64,000 bases of DNA from contig NZ_CP180352.1 in NCBI RefSeq assembly GCF_048007105.1, positions 4,216,001 to 4,280,000 on the forward strand, written 5' to 3'. The position numbers and the translations under genes were made by a program. Position 1 is the first letter of the stretch. Each line of letters opens with the position of its first letter. The notes beneath the pieces are model-generated. The model worked only from the letters and a program-made list of their open reading frames with translations. It was not told the DNA's origin and searched no databases. This document shows, piece after piece, positions 37,108-45,249 of this stretch. Source of the stretch: Minwuia sp048007105 (GTDB lineage Bacteria; Pseudomonadota; Alphaproteobacteria; Minwuiales; Minwuiaceae).

Positions 37108-38607
37108 ATGCTTCTGACGCTTGCCGTCATTCTCGTCATTGCCGCAGGTGCGGCGATCCTCAGGCTGGTGCCGCACTGGCTGGCGCCGCACGGGATCGGC
37201 GTCGATCACTGGTACTGGAAGGCCTATATCGAGACCTATCGGCGGACACGCCGCTTCCCGCCCGAGCTGCCGCAGTTCATGCTCGACAAGGCGCAGTGGT
37301 ACCCGCCGGTCTTTCCGCTGCTGATCGCTCATCTGCCCGACCGGATCTTCCAGAACTACAGCGCCGTCCTGGCAATCGTCATCGACATCCTGCGGCTGGT
37401 CCTGGTGTCCGTTGCCTGCTGGTGGTACGTCGCCGACATCGCCGCGGTCGCCGTGGTGGCGGGCGTCTATGCGCTGACGCCCATCCTCGTGACCTACAAC
37501 GTCCAGCTGAACCCGCGCGGTCTCGGCGCGCTGCTGCTGGATGCGGCGGTGCTGGCGGCGATCTTCTCCGGCGGCGAAACCCTCTCCGTGCCGCTGCTTG
37601 CGGCGGCAGTGATCGCCGGCGGCGTGATTCTGCTGACCCACAAGATGACGACGCAGCTGGCGGCCTTCATTCTGCTCGGGGCCTTCGCCGCCAGCCTGGA
37701 CTGGCGATACCCGGCCATCGCGGCGGCGGCGGTTGCGGCCGCCCTGATCCTGAGCGGCGGCTTCTACGTGAAGGTTGCCCGCGCCCACTGGGACATCGTG
37801 AAGTTCTGGAACCGGCACTGGGATACGCTGACCGCGCATCCGGTGCGGGAATCGCCGCTCTACCGCGAAGCCGGCGACACCGCTTCGCGCAGCTATCACC
37901 GTCCAGGATTGCGCGGCTGGTTGCGCCGGGGCGTCTTCCTGACAGCCTTCAATCCATGGGCCTGGGGCGCGCTGCTGACTGGTGGGATCTGGCTCTGGCT
38001 TCATCCGGACGACCGGATCATGACGCTGCTGACCGCATGGGTCGCGCTGGTGCTGCTGTTCAGCGTGCTGACCACGGTCGTGCCATTCCTGAAATGCCTC
38101 GGGAACGGCTATCTCTACCTCTACAACGCGGCGGCGCCCGCATGCCTGATCCTCGGCATCGTGACTGCGCGCGCGGAGGGCGCGCCGTGGATCTGGCCGG
38201 TTCTCGCTGCTCTGCTGCTCCTCAGCGGTGCGGCGCTGGCGGTCTATCTGAACGAGTTTCGCAAGAGCCGCACGGTCAAGCTGGAGGCCGAACTGGCCGG
38301 CGCCATCGACTTCCTGAAGCAGCGGCCCGACGGACCGGTGATGTGCATGCCGCAACACTGGCACGATGTGGTCGCCTACTTTTCCGGCAAGCCGGTGCTG
38401 TTCGGCGGCCACGGCTATGGCTTCCAGTTGCTGGAGCCGATCTTCCCGATACTCCGGCACCCGATCGGCGAGATCGTCGAGCGCCATGGCGTCCGTTATC
38501 TGGTGACCCATGACGGCTATCTGCCGGAGAGCTTCATCGCCGATCTGCCGCCCGCCACGGTGACGCGCTTCGGCGACTATCAGGTCTACGAGTTCGATGC
38601 GGGCTGA
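37108..38607 (+). CDS. Polytopic membrane protein, GT-C glycosyltransferase-like
   Basis: A 499-residue protein with about ten helices and a soluble C-terminal domain (about 390-499). After helix 1 the periplasmic loop GIGVDHWYWKAYIETYRRTR, followed by LDKAQWYPPVFPLLIAHLP, has the acidic residue and aromatic pattern seen in GT-C enzymes that use polyprenyl-linked donors, but no family motif is certain. The cytoplasmic or periplasmic tail contains CMPQHWHDVVAYFSGKPVLF and VRYLVTHDGYLPESF. It may be the polymerase or a lipid-sugar transferase of the locus. The ATG at 37108 is the first plausible start in frame. Confidence 0.65.
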   Translation: MLLTLAVILVIAAGAAILRLVPHWLAPHGIGVDHWYWKAYIETYRRTRRFPPELPQFMLDKAQWYPPVFPLLIAHLPDRIFQNYSAVLAIVIDILRLVLVSVACWWYVADIAAVAVVAGVYALTPILVTYNVQLNPRGLGALLLDAAVLAAIFSGGETLSVPLLAAAVIAGGVILLTHKMTTQLAAFILLGAFAASLDWRYPAIAAAAVAAALILSGGFYVKVARAHWDIVKFWNRHWDTLTAHPVRESPLYREAGDTASRSYHRPGLRGWLRRGVFLTAFNPWAWGALLTGGIWLWLHPDDRIMTLLTAWVALVLLFSVLTTVVPFLKCLGNGYLYLYNAAAPACLILGIVTARAEGAPWIWPVLAALLLLSGAALAVYLNEFRKSRTVKLEAELAGAIDFLKQRPDGPVMCMPQHWHDVVAYFSGKPVLFGGHGYGFQLLEPIFPILRHPIGEIVERHGVRYLVTHDGYLPESFIADLPPATVTRFGDYQVYEFDAG

Positions 38608-38631
38608 CGACGCACACGACAGGGTCCCGCC

Positions 38632-40551
38632 ATGTGCGGCATAGCCGGATTTCTGGGCCGCCCCGGCTCCGCCGACGCACTGGAGCGGACCGCCCGGGCG
38701 ATGGCCGACGCGATGACCCGACGCGGGCCGGACGACGCCGGAAGCTGGGCCGACGCTGAGGCCGGCGCCGCGTTCGGGCACCGCAGGCTTTCGATCATCG
38801 ACCTGTCCCGGAGCGGGCATCAGCCGATGGCGTCGGCGAACGGCCGCTTCGTCATCTGCTACAATGGCGAGGTCTACAACGCACCGGAGATGCGGAGCGA
38901 ACTGGAAGCCGCCGGTTCCGTCTTCCGGGGGCATTCGGACACCGAGGTCCTGCTGGAGAGCATTGCCCTCCACGGCCTCGACGCCACGTTGCCGAAGCTG
39001 ATCGGCATGTTCGCCTTCGCGCTCTGGGACCGGGAGCGGCGGGAACTGACGCTGGTCCGCGACCGCCTGGGCATCAAGCCGCTCTACTGGGCTGTCATTG
39101 GCGGCACGTTCCTGTTCGGCTCGGAGCTTTCGGCGCTGGAGCAGCATCCGGATTTCACCGGCGAGATCGACCGGGCCGCGCTGACGAGCTTCCTCCGTTT
39201 CAACTACGTCCCTGCGCCACAATGCATCTATCGCGGCGTGCAGAAACTGATGCCGGGGCACAGATTGACGATCTCAACCGGCGGGGCGCCGCGGATCGAA
39301 GCGTGGTGGTCGCTCGCCGATGTCCGCGACCGGGGTCAGACCCGTCCGTTCGAGGGCGGCGACGAGGCGGCGACAGATGCCCTGGACGAAATCCTTGGCG
39401 ACGCGGTCGGCAGGCGCATGATCGCCGACGTGCCGCTCGGGGCGTTTCTGTCCGGTGGTGTGGATTCCTCGACCGTCGCCGCCCTGATGCAGGCGCGGTC
39501 CTCAACGCCGGTCCGCACCTTCACCATCGGCTTCGACGAGCCCGGCTACAACGAGGCCGAGCACGCCAAAGCCGTTGCGGCCCATCTCGGCACAGACCAT
39601 ACGGAGCTTTACGTCACGGCCGCGGAGGCCCAGGCGGCCATCCCCGATCTGCCGTCGATCTACGACGAGCCTTTCGCCGACGCCTCGCAGATCCCGACCT
39701 TCCTCGTCTCCCGCATGACCCGAGAACACGTCACCGTGGCGCTCTCCGGCGATGGCGGCGACGAACTGTTCGGCGGCTACAACCGCTATTTCCAGGCCCC
39801 GTCGATCCTGTCCCGGACGCGCCGGCTGCCGGGGCTTGCGCTGCGCGCCGGGGCCGGGCTGATCCGGTCGGTCCCGCCCGCGCGGCTGTCGCGCCTGCTC
39901 GCCGGCGTGCCGCGGATCGGCGGCATTCCGATGCTGGGCGAAAAGCTGCACAAGATCGCCGACATTCTGGGCCGGTCGCCGGAAGACGCCTTCCGCGCCC
40001 TGGTCAGCCAGTGGCAGGACCCTGACCGGCTGGTCATCGGCGGCCGGGAGACCGTCGATCCGGTATGGAAAGAGGCCGCCGGCGACCTCGAAGGCTTCGC
40101 GGCCCGCATGCAGTATGTCGATACGCTGACCTATCTGCCCGACGACATCCTGACCAAGGTCGACCGCGCCTCGATGGCTGTCTCGCTGGAAGCGCGTGTA
40201 CCCATGATCGACCACCGGGTGGTCGAATTCGCGTGGTCGCTGCCACAGCACCTCAAGATCCGTGACGGCGAAGGCAAGTGGATCCTGCGGCAACTGCTCT
40301 ATCGCCATGTGCCGCGCGACCTGATCGAGCGGCCGAAGATGGGCTTCGGCATTCCCATCGAAAGCTGGCTGCGCGGTCCGTTGCGCGACTGGGCCGAGGA
40401 CCTGCTGTCGGAAGAGAGGCTGCGCCGCGACGGCTGGTTCGACCCCGCGCCGATCAGGGCGTGCTGGGAGGAACACCTGTCGGGCCGGCGCAACTGGCAG
40501 TACCGGCTGTGGGGCGTTCTGATGTTCAACGCCTGGGCCAGCCGGCGCTAG
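38632..40551 (+). CDS. Asparagine synthase-type glutamine amidotransferase 2
   Basis: A 639-residue enzyme with Cys2 (MCGIAGFLG), RRGPDDAG, CYNGEVYNAPEM in the glutaminase domain and, in the synthetase domain, LSGGVDSSTVAALMQA, LSGDGGDELFGGYNRYF and LEARVPMIDHRVVEFAW. This sequence is the exopolysaccharide-locus type of AsnB and is only moderately similar to the copy at 24709. It is likely to amidate a uronic acid or another carboxylated sugar. Its stop shares a CTAG tetranucleotide with the stop of the converging glycosyltransferase gene. Confidence 0.9.
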   Translation: MCGIAGFLGRPGSADALERTARAMADAMTRRGPDDAGSWADAEAGAAFGHRRLSIIDLSRSGHQPMASANGRFVICYNGEVYNAPEMRSELEAAGSVFRGHSDTEVLLESIALHGLDATLPKLIGMFAFALWDRERRELTLVRDRLGIKPLYWAVIGGTFLFGSELSALEQHPDFTGEIDRAALTSFLRFNYVPAPQCIYRGVQKLMPGHRLTISTGGAPRIEAWWSLADVRDRGQTRPFEGGDEAATDALDEILGDAVGRRMIADVPLGAFLSGGVDSSTVAALMQARSSTPVRTFTIGFDEPGYNEAEHAKAVAAHLGTDHTELYVTAAEAQAAIPDLPSIYDEPFADASQIPTFLVSRMTREHVTVALSGDGGDELFGGYNRYFQAPSILSRTRRLPGLALRAGAGLIRSVPPARLSRLLAGVPRIGGIPMLGEKLHKIADILGRSPEDAFRALVSQWQDPDRLVIGGRETVDPVWKEAAGDLEGFAARMQYVDTLTYLPDDILTKVDRASMAVSLEARVPMIDHRVVEFAWSLPQHLKIRDGEGKWILRQLLYRHVPRDLIERPKMGFGIPIESWLRGPLRDWAEDLLSEERLRRDGWFDPAPIRACWEEHLSGRRNWQYRLWGVLMFNAWASRR

Positions 40552-41681
40552 AGACCGAGCGCGTCCAGAACCGCCTGATTGACCCGCCGCACATCGAACC
40601 GGGTTTCGGCGAGTTCCCGCCCTCGTTGGCCATGGGACTCGCGAAGCGCCGGATCTTCGACATAGCGCACCATCGCCCGGTAGAGAGCTTCGGCGTCCGC
40701 GACTGGCACCAGGAAACCGTTCTCGCCGTCTTCCACCGTCTCGCGGCACCCCGGCGCGTCCGTGGTGATCACGGCGCGGCCGGTCGCCATGGCCTCCAGC
40801 ACCGAACGGGGCGTACCTTCACGATAGGAAGGCAGCACATAGACGGACGTACGCTCCAGAAAGGGGCGAACATCCTCCTGAAATCCGTGCCAGCCGAGGC
40901 CCTCGGCCACCCACGCGTCGGCCTCGGCCTCACTGACGGCATCGGCTGAAGCGTCGATCCAGCCGACCAGATCGCATCCGACCGACGGGTCTTGCTTCAT
41001 GAGACGCAGGGATGCGGCGGCGTATTCGCGGACGCCCTTGGCGCCGAGAAGACGCGCGATCATGAGGAACTGCGGCGCATCGGGTACAGGCCGCTGCGGG
41101 AATCGATCGAGATCGATACCCGATCCGGCCACCATGACCACATTCGCGTCCCGTTGCAGCACGCCGGCGGCCTCCAGATCGGCGCGGTCGTCGCGGTTCT
41201 GCAGGAACACCACCTTCGCTTCGGCAAGGGCACGGCGCAGCAGGAACCGGAGCGCACGCGCAACGGCGGCATGGAGGGCGCCCGTCGGCCGGGCAAAGCC
41301 GTAACCGAGACCCGTGACCATCGCCGCGAAGACAGGCACGCCGGCAAGGCGCGCGGCCAGACCGCCCCAGCAGACAGGCTTCATGGTGTAGGCAAAGACG
41401 ACATCAGGCCGCCGCTGGCGGAAGATCCTGACAAGCCGACAGAGCAGGCTGAGATCGCCCAGCGGGCTGACGCCGCCCCGGTCCATCGGCATGTGCACGG
41501 GCTCCGCGCCGAGTTCCGAAACGCCGGCCTGGGTCACCGCATCGAAATCCGGCGCCAGCGCCAGCACGCGATGCCCGCGCCCGACCATCTCGCGGATCAT
41601 CGGCCCCCGGAAGTTGAGCAGCGAGGGCGCGTATGAACCCAGCACCAGAACCGTCTTCCGCCTTTCAGCGGTCATCGCCAT
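40548..41681 (-). CDS. Glycosyltransferase family 4 protein, O-antigen type
   Basis: About 377 residues. The N-terminal acceptor domain starts TVLVLGSYAPSLLNFRGPMI and continues with VVFAYTMKPVCWGGLAARLA, hallmarks of the N,N'-diacetylbacillosaminyl transferase (PglA-like) GT4 group. The donor domain has FLMIARLLGAKGVREYAAAS, LGWHGFQEDVRPFLERTSVY and the E-x7-E motif in YREGTPRSVLEAMATGRAVI. It follows the initiating transferase in a coupled leftward set (ligase, transferase, GT4), so it probably adds the second sugar. Start ATG at 41681; ATG 41675 is an alternative. Confidence 0.9.
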   Translation of the reverse strand: MAMTAERRKTVLVLGSYAPSLLNFRGPMIREMVGRGHRVLALAPDFDAVTQAGVSELGAEPVHMPMDRGGVSPLGDLSLLCRLVRIFRQRRPDVVFAYTMKPVCWGGLAARLAGVPVFAAMVTGLGYGFARPTGALHAAVARALRFLLRRALAEAKVVFLQNRDDRADLEAAGVLQRDANVVMVAGSGIDLDRFPQRPVPDAPQFLMIARLLGAKGVREYAAASLRLMKQDPSVGCDLVGWIDASADAVSEAEADAWVAEGLGWHGFQEDVRPFLERTSVYVLPSYREGTPRSVLEAMATGRAVITTDAPGCRETVEDGENGFLVPVADAEALYRAMVRYVEDPALRESHGQRGRELAETRFDVRRVNQAVLDALGL

Positions 41682-42291
41682 CACCGCTGTCGGGCCCCTC
41701 GGCAGAGCCGCGGAATTCGGCCATGATCGGGCCGCTTTCCGGCTCCACGCCGGCGCCACGGCGGAAAACCAGCATGACGGTCATCCAGATGATCCTGAGG
41801 TCGAGCCAGATGGAGCGGGTCTCCACATACTCGACATCCAGCTCGAACTTCCGCTCCCAGCTGATCAGATTGCGCCCCTTGACCTGGGCAAGGCCGGTAA
41901 TGCCCGGCCGAACTTCCAGCCTGCGGCGCTGCCGCGCGTTGTAGCGGTCGTTGTATTCGGGCAGCAGAGGCCGGGGGCCGACCAGGCTCATGTCGCCCAG
42001 CAGCACGTTCAGCAGTTGCGGCAGCTCGTCGAGGCTGGTGGCGCGCAGCAGCCGGCCGAAACGGGTCAGACGCTGTTCCGCCGGCAGAAGGGTCCCGTCC
42101 GCGTCGGTCGCGTTGGTCATCGAGCGGAACTTGTAGATGGTGAAGTCGCGGCCGCCCCGGCCCGAGCGGCGCTGCGTGAACAGCACGGGCCGGCCCAGCT
42201 TTCGCGCAACCAGCACGGCGACGATCAGGCAGACGGGCAGGACAACCGGCGCCGCGAGCAGCGTCAGCAGGATGTCCAGCAGCCGTTTCAT
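41665..42291 (-). CDS. Initiating phosphosugar transferase (PglC-type, monotopic)
   Basis: A 208-residue polyprenol-phosphate phosphoglycosyl transferase. A single N-terminal membrane helix (LDILLTLLAAPVVLPVCLIV) is followed by FTIYKFRSMTNATDADG, with the catalytic region SLDELPQLLNVLLGDMSLVG-PRPLLPEY and RPGITGLAQVKGRN. It lacks the extra helices of WbaP, so it is the small PglC/WecA-independent type. It would start the repeat unit by loading the first sugar-phosphate onto undecaprenyl phosphate. The ATG overlaps the upstream stop (ATGA). Confidence 0.93.
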   Translation of the reverse strand: MKRLLDILLTLLAAPVVLPVCLIVAVLVARKLGRPVLFTQRRSGRGGRDFTIYKFRSMTNATDADGTLLPAEQRLTRFGRLLRATSLDELPQLLNVLLGDMSLVGPRPLLPEYNDRYNARQRRRLEVRPGITGLAQVKGRNLISWERKFELDVEYVETRSIWLDLRIIWMTVMLVFRRGAGVEPESGPIMAEFRGSAEGPDSGDGDDR

Positions 42292-43505
42292 CGGTCCGGG
42301 ACTTCCCGCCGGACCTGTGCGACGACCGCGGCGGTGCCTACCGTCAGGACCGAGAACAGGATGCAGAGCCACCAGCCGTAGAAGATCGAGGTTGCCGCAA
42401 GCGCCGCCGCAAAGAAGGCGGCAATCCCGGCCAGCATTCCGGTCACGGCAAACCCTTGTCCGAGCAGCCGCAGGAGTCGCCAGGCGGTCACGAGCAACAG
42501 CAGACCGATGGCCGCTGCACCGAGGATTCCGGTCTCGGAGAGGATCTCGAGGGCGAAATTGTGCGGGTGGGAGAAGTGGTCATGAAACTCGCGGAAGTTC
42601 CAGACGCCGATCCCCAGCCAGGGTTCGATCAACCAGCTCTCGACGGCGGCGCGCCACGCTGCCTCGCGGCCGCCGAAGGCGCCGAGCTGCGCGTGGGTGG
42701 TGTCGAGCCGCGCCGCGCTGAAGTCCGGCGCGTACATGCTGAAGACCAGAACCGAGAACCCCAGCGCCAGCAGAACCGCAGGCGCGGCCAGCCAGACGTC
42801 GCGGATACGGCCCTGGAACAGCGCCAGCACCAACAGGACGGCGACGCCGCCAAAGACCACGACGGTGCCGGTCCGGCTGCTGGAGAGAAAGACGGCAACA
42901 GCGAACAGGAACACCAGCGCCGCTTCCTTCAGTCCGATGCGGCGGCGCGCGCCGGGGCCTCCGCCGGCAAGCCAGAGCCCGACCGCCAGTGGCAGCAGCA
43001 CCGAGAATGCCGTGCCGCGGTGCCGGGCGCGTTTCGAGCACCAGCGGTAGAGCTCGGTCAGTTCGCCATTGGCCACGCAGGCCGAACTGTCGCCCAGCGT
43101 GTAGAGGACGGACGCGCCCATCGCGGCGAGAAACACGGTCACGGTTCGTGCGCGGGCTTCCGGCGGACAAAGGGTAACGACCGCCAGAGCCGCATAGAGC
43201 AGCAGGAACTGCACGGCCAGATCGCCGACCTTGAGCGAGGATTCGACCGGCGCGACGCTGATCAGGCTGGATATCAGCCCAAAGACCAGAAACAGGCCGG
43301 CCGGCACGATCAGGGTCAGGTTGCGCCGGGCCAGGCTCGCCAGTTCGCCCGGGCAGGTCAGGAAAATCGCAGCAAGCCCAAACAGCACGCCGCCTGCGAA
43401 GACGGCCAGCATCGTGATCCGGCCCAGCGACAGCAGGGGCGCCGCCGCGCCGAGGCAGACAGAAGACGCCGTCCACAGCCAACCCGCCAGTCGCATCGTC
43501 TGCAC
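42288..43505 (-). CDS. O-antigen ligase / Wzy-like polymerase
   Basis: A 405-residue inner-membrane protein with about ten helices and a large periplasmic loop (about 265-320) holding the family signature FSHPHNFALEILSETGILG; the histidine is the likely catalytic residue. AVFLSSSRTGTVVVFGGVAV is the second conserved segment with the arginine of WaaL. It either ligates the finished glycan to lipid A core or polymerises repeat units. The start is a GTG at 43505 without a clear ribosome site; an ATG at 43496 is an alternative. It is the first gene of the leftward set and is coupled to the transferase. Confidence 0.88.
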   Translation of the reverse strand: MQTMRLAGWLWTASSVCLGAAAPLLSLGRITMLAVFAGGVLFGLAAIFLTCPGELASLARRNLTLIVPAGLFLVFGLISSLISVAPVESSLKVGDLAVQFLLLYAALAVVTLCPPEARARTVTVFLAAMGASVLYTLGDSSACVANGELTELYRWCSKRARHRGTAFSVLLPLAVGLWLAGGGPGARRRIGLKEAALVFLFAVAVFLSSSRTGTVVVFGGVAVLLVLALFQGRIRDVWLAAPAVLLALGFSVLVFSMYAPDFSAARLDTTHAQLGAFGGREAAWRAAVESWLIEPWLGIGVWNFREFHDHFSHPHNFALEILSETGILGAAAIGLLLLVTAWRLLRLLGQGFAVTGMLAGIAAFFAAALAATSIFYGWWLCILFSVLTVGTAAVVAQVRREVPDR

Positions 43506-43690
43506 CGCGGCCGCCTAGTTGCCGTTGCCGGAAACCGCCGAAGCATGCCGACGCTCGGATGGGTTACTGGAATGCGGAGCGGGCTTCATCGCGGGTCGTC
43601 GGTCCTTGCGGCAGGCGGACGGACGCAGCGTTGCGCCCGGAGTGGCCGCCTGCATATCACCCTTTTGCGCGGGCCGAAAACCGCTTCGCG

Positions 43691-44563
43691 TCAGGCCGCT
43701 GCCGCCAGCATCGCCGCCCGGCGGACATGTGTGACCGAGCCCCAGCCGCCGCGGGTGCGTTCGAAGACCACGGATGCCGGTTCATGCGTCACCATCATGT
43801 GGGTGGCGTTGGCATGCACCAGACCGCCCTCGCCGTCGGCGATCATGCAGTGGCCGGGGAAGTAGACGACATCGTTTCGCGCCAGGCGTTCCGGGCCGCC
43901 AGGCAGCGGCTGCTGGTCGCCCAGTTCGGCGGCCTGCATGTCTGAATCGCGCGGCGGCAGCAGCCCGCAGGCCTGATGCGCCACCTGGACCAGGCCGGAG
44001 CAGTCGAGCCCGTGCGAGGACCGCCCGCCCCAGAGATAGGGCGCGCCGATGCAGCGAAGCGCCACAGCCAGCGGATCGCTCTCGGGATCGCCAATCCGCC
44101 GCAGATGGCTGGCGATGACGTGTCCGCCGCCCTCCAGCGCCGCGAACCTGCCATCGACCGAACGGACGGCGATTCGCGCCCCCAGGGTCAGCCGTCCCGC
44201 CGGACGCAGCTTGATGCTCGGTTCAGGGAAGACATGGCTCAGTCGCGCCGAGACCATGTGCGTCGCCGCCGGCCCCGGCGCCGCCAGGCTCGCGGTCTCG
44301 ACATAGCCGACATAGCCGTCCAGGCCGCCCTGACACCAGGACCAGCCATCGTTGTCTTCATAGACATCGACGGGTTCGCCGAAGAGCAGTTCGGAAATCT
44401 GCATGGCGTCCGGCTCCGGTCGCGCGCGGATGGCAGCGACCTCGGTGCAGACCTGCATGGCGGCGGGCCGCACCAGCCGGACCGGACCGGCCCGGTCCTT
44501 CAGATAGGCAGCGGCGAGATCGTCGCGAAAGGGATGCCGGCGCGGATCGAGCCGCTCAGCCAT
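43691..44563 (-). CDS. NlpC/P60 (C40) peptidase with N-terminal SH3 region
   Basis: A 290-residue protein. Two bacterial SH3-like segments (about 35-95 with IRARPEPDAMQISELLFGE, and about 100-158) precede an NlpC/P60 domain with Cys188 in SSHGLDCSGLVQ, His238 in FPGHCMIADG and His250 in GLVHANATHM, the full catalytic set of peptidoglycan gamma-D-glutamyl-diamino acid endopeptidases. No signal peptide is visible, so it may act in the cytoplasm on muropeptides (YkfC-like recycling) or leave by another route. It overlaps the upstream MarR gene by eight bases. Confidence 0.9.
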   Translation of the reverse strand: MAERLDPRRHPFRDDLAAAYLKDRAGPVRLVRPAAMQVCTEVAAIRARPEPDAMQISELLFGEPVDVYEDNDGWSWCQGGLDGYVGYVETASLAAPGPAATHMVSARLSHVFPEPSIKLRPAGRLTLGARIAVRSVDGRFAALEGGGHVIASHLRRIGDPESDPLAVALRCIGAPYLWGGRSSHGLDCSGLVQVAHQACGLLPPRDSDMQAAELGDQQPLPGGPERLARNDVVYFPGHCMIADGEGGLVHANATHMMVTHEPASVVFERTRGGWGSVTHVRRAAMLAAAA

Positions 44564-44915
44564 CCATCCTCATTTCCCTGCGCTGCGCGGACCGGACCAT
44601 CCCGGCGAAGGTCACCAGACACGCCAGACCGGACTCGGTCCGCTGCACCAGCACGTTGCGCCGGTCTTCCTCGTCGCGCTGGCGGCGGGCCAGCCCGCGC
44701 GTTCCAAGCGCATCCAGAGCGCGGCTGACCGCCGGCTTGGAGATGTTGAGGCGTTCCGCGAGACCGCGCACGGTGTGCGGTCCGGGCCGGAGATAGACAT
44801 TCAGCATGATCGCCAGCTGACGGGTCGAGAGATCGGGCGAATCGGATGCCACGAAATCTGTGAGCGCGTCGCACCAGACAGAAAGAACACCGAGATTCTG
44901 CCCGGAATCACCCAT
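44556..44915 (-). CDS. MarR-family transcriptional regulator
   Basis: A 119-residue winged-helix regulator. The recognition region TVRGLAERLNISKPAVSRAL and the wing LARRQRDEEDRRNVLVQRTE match MarR, although the N- and C-terminal dimer helices are short. The ATG at 44915 is chosen for GGAGTGAG upstream; a GTG at 44927 is in frame. It is cotranscribed with the NlpC/P60 gene and divergent from the molybdopterin oxidoreductase gene 334 bases away, so it may regulate both directions. Confidence 0.87.
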   Translation of the reverse strand: MGDSGQNLGVLSVWCDALTDFVASDSPDLSTRQLAIMLNVYLRPGPHTVRGLAERLNISKPAVSRALDALGTRGLARRQRDEEDRRNVLVQRTESGLACLVTFAGMVRSAQRREMRMDG

Positions 44916-45249
44916 TTTGAGACTCACTCCAATTCGTAAGTTGGCCGGACAGTGTCACAATCCTCCAGACCTGACAATGAAGCCGGCGCATGTTCACTTG
45001 CATCTGCATGAACAGACGCAACAATCGGGCCAGCCAAGTGTTTCACTACTACCCCACAACACTGATCTTACGCAGCGTTAACCATATCATTTCCGGACGT
45101 GGAATGCTTTGCAGCCCTAACTTGCGATTTTGACATGGCTGACATGCAAAAGTCTGGAAACGGCCTTTTCAGCAATCGGCCTGTGACAGGGCCGCCAGTT
45201 CACACGTAGATTGTATACACATCCGCAGCGCCACCACCGGAGATGCAGC
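44916..45249. promoter_or_regulatory. Divergent intergenic region between MarR and molybdopterin oxidoreductase genes
   Basis: A 334-base, relatively AT-rich gap with no coding signal. Seen in it: a perfect 8-bp palindrome TGTATACA at 45212-45219; an imperfect dyad TTTTGACATG-gctga-CATGCAAAA at 45128-45151 that overlaps a consensus -35 element TTGACA (45130-45135). A -10 at the right distance (45153-45158, TCTGGA) is poor. These are candidate operators for the MarR protein; none is certain. Confidence 0.35.

Noticed and set aside
45130..45158. Promoter with perfect -35 TTGACA before the molybdopterin subunit gene
   Set aside because: The hexamer 17 bases downstream (TCTGGA) is a poor -10, so I describe only the region and do not call a promoter.
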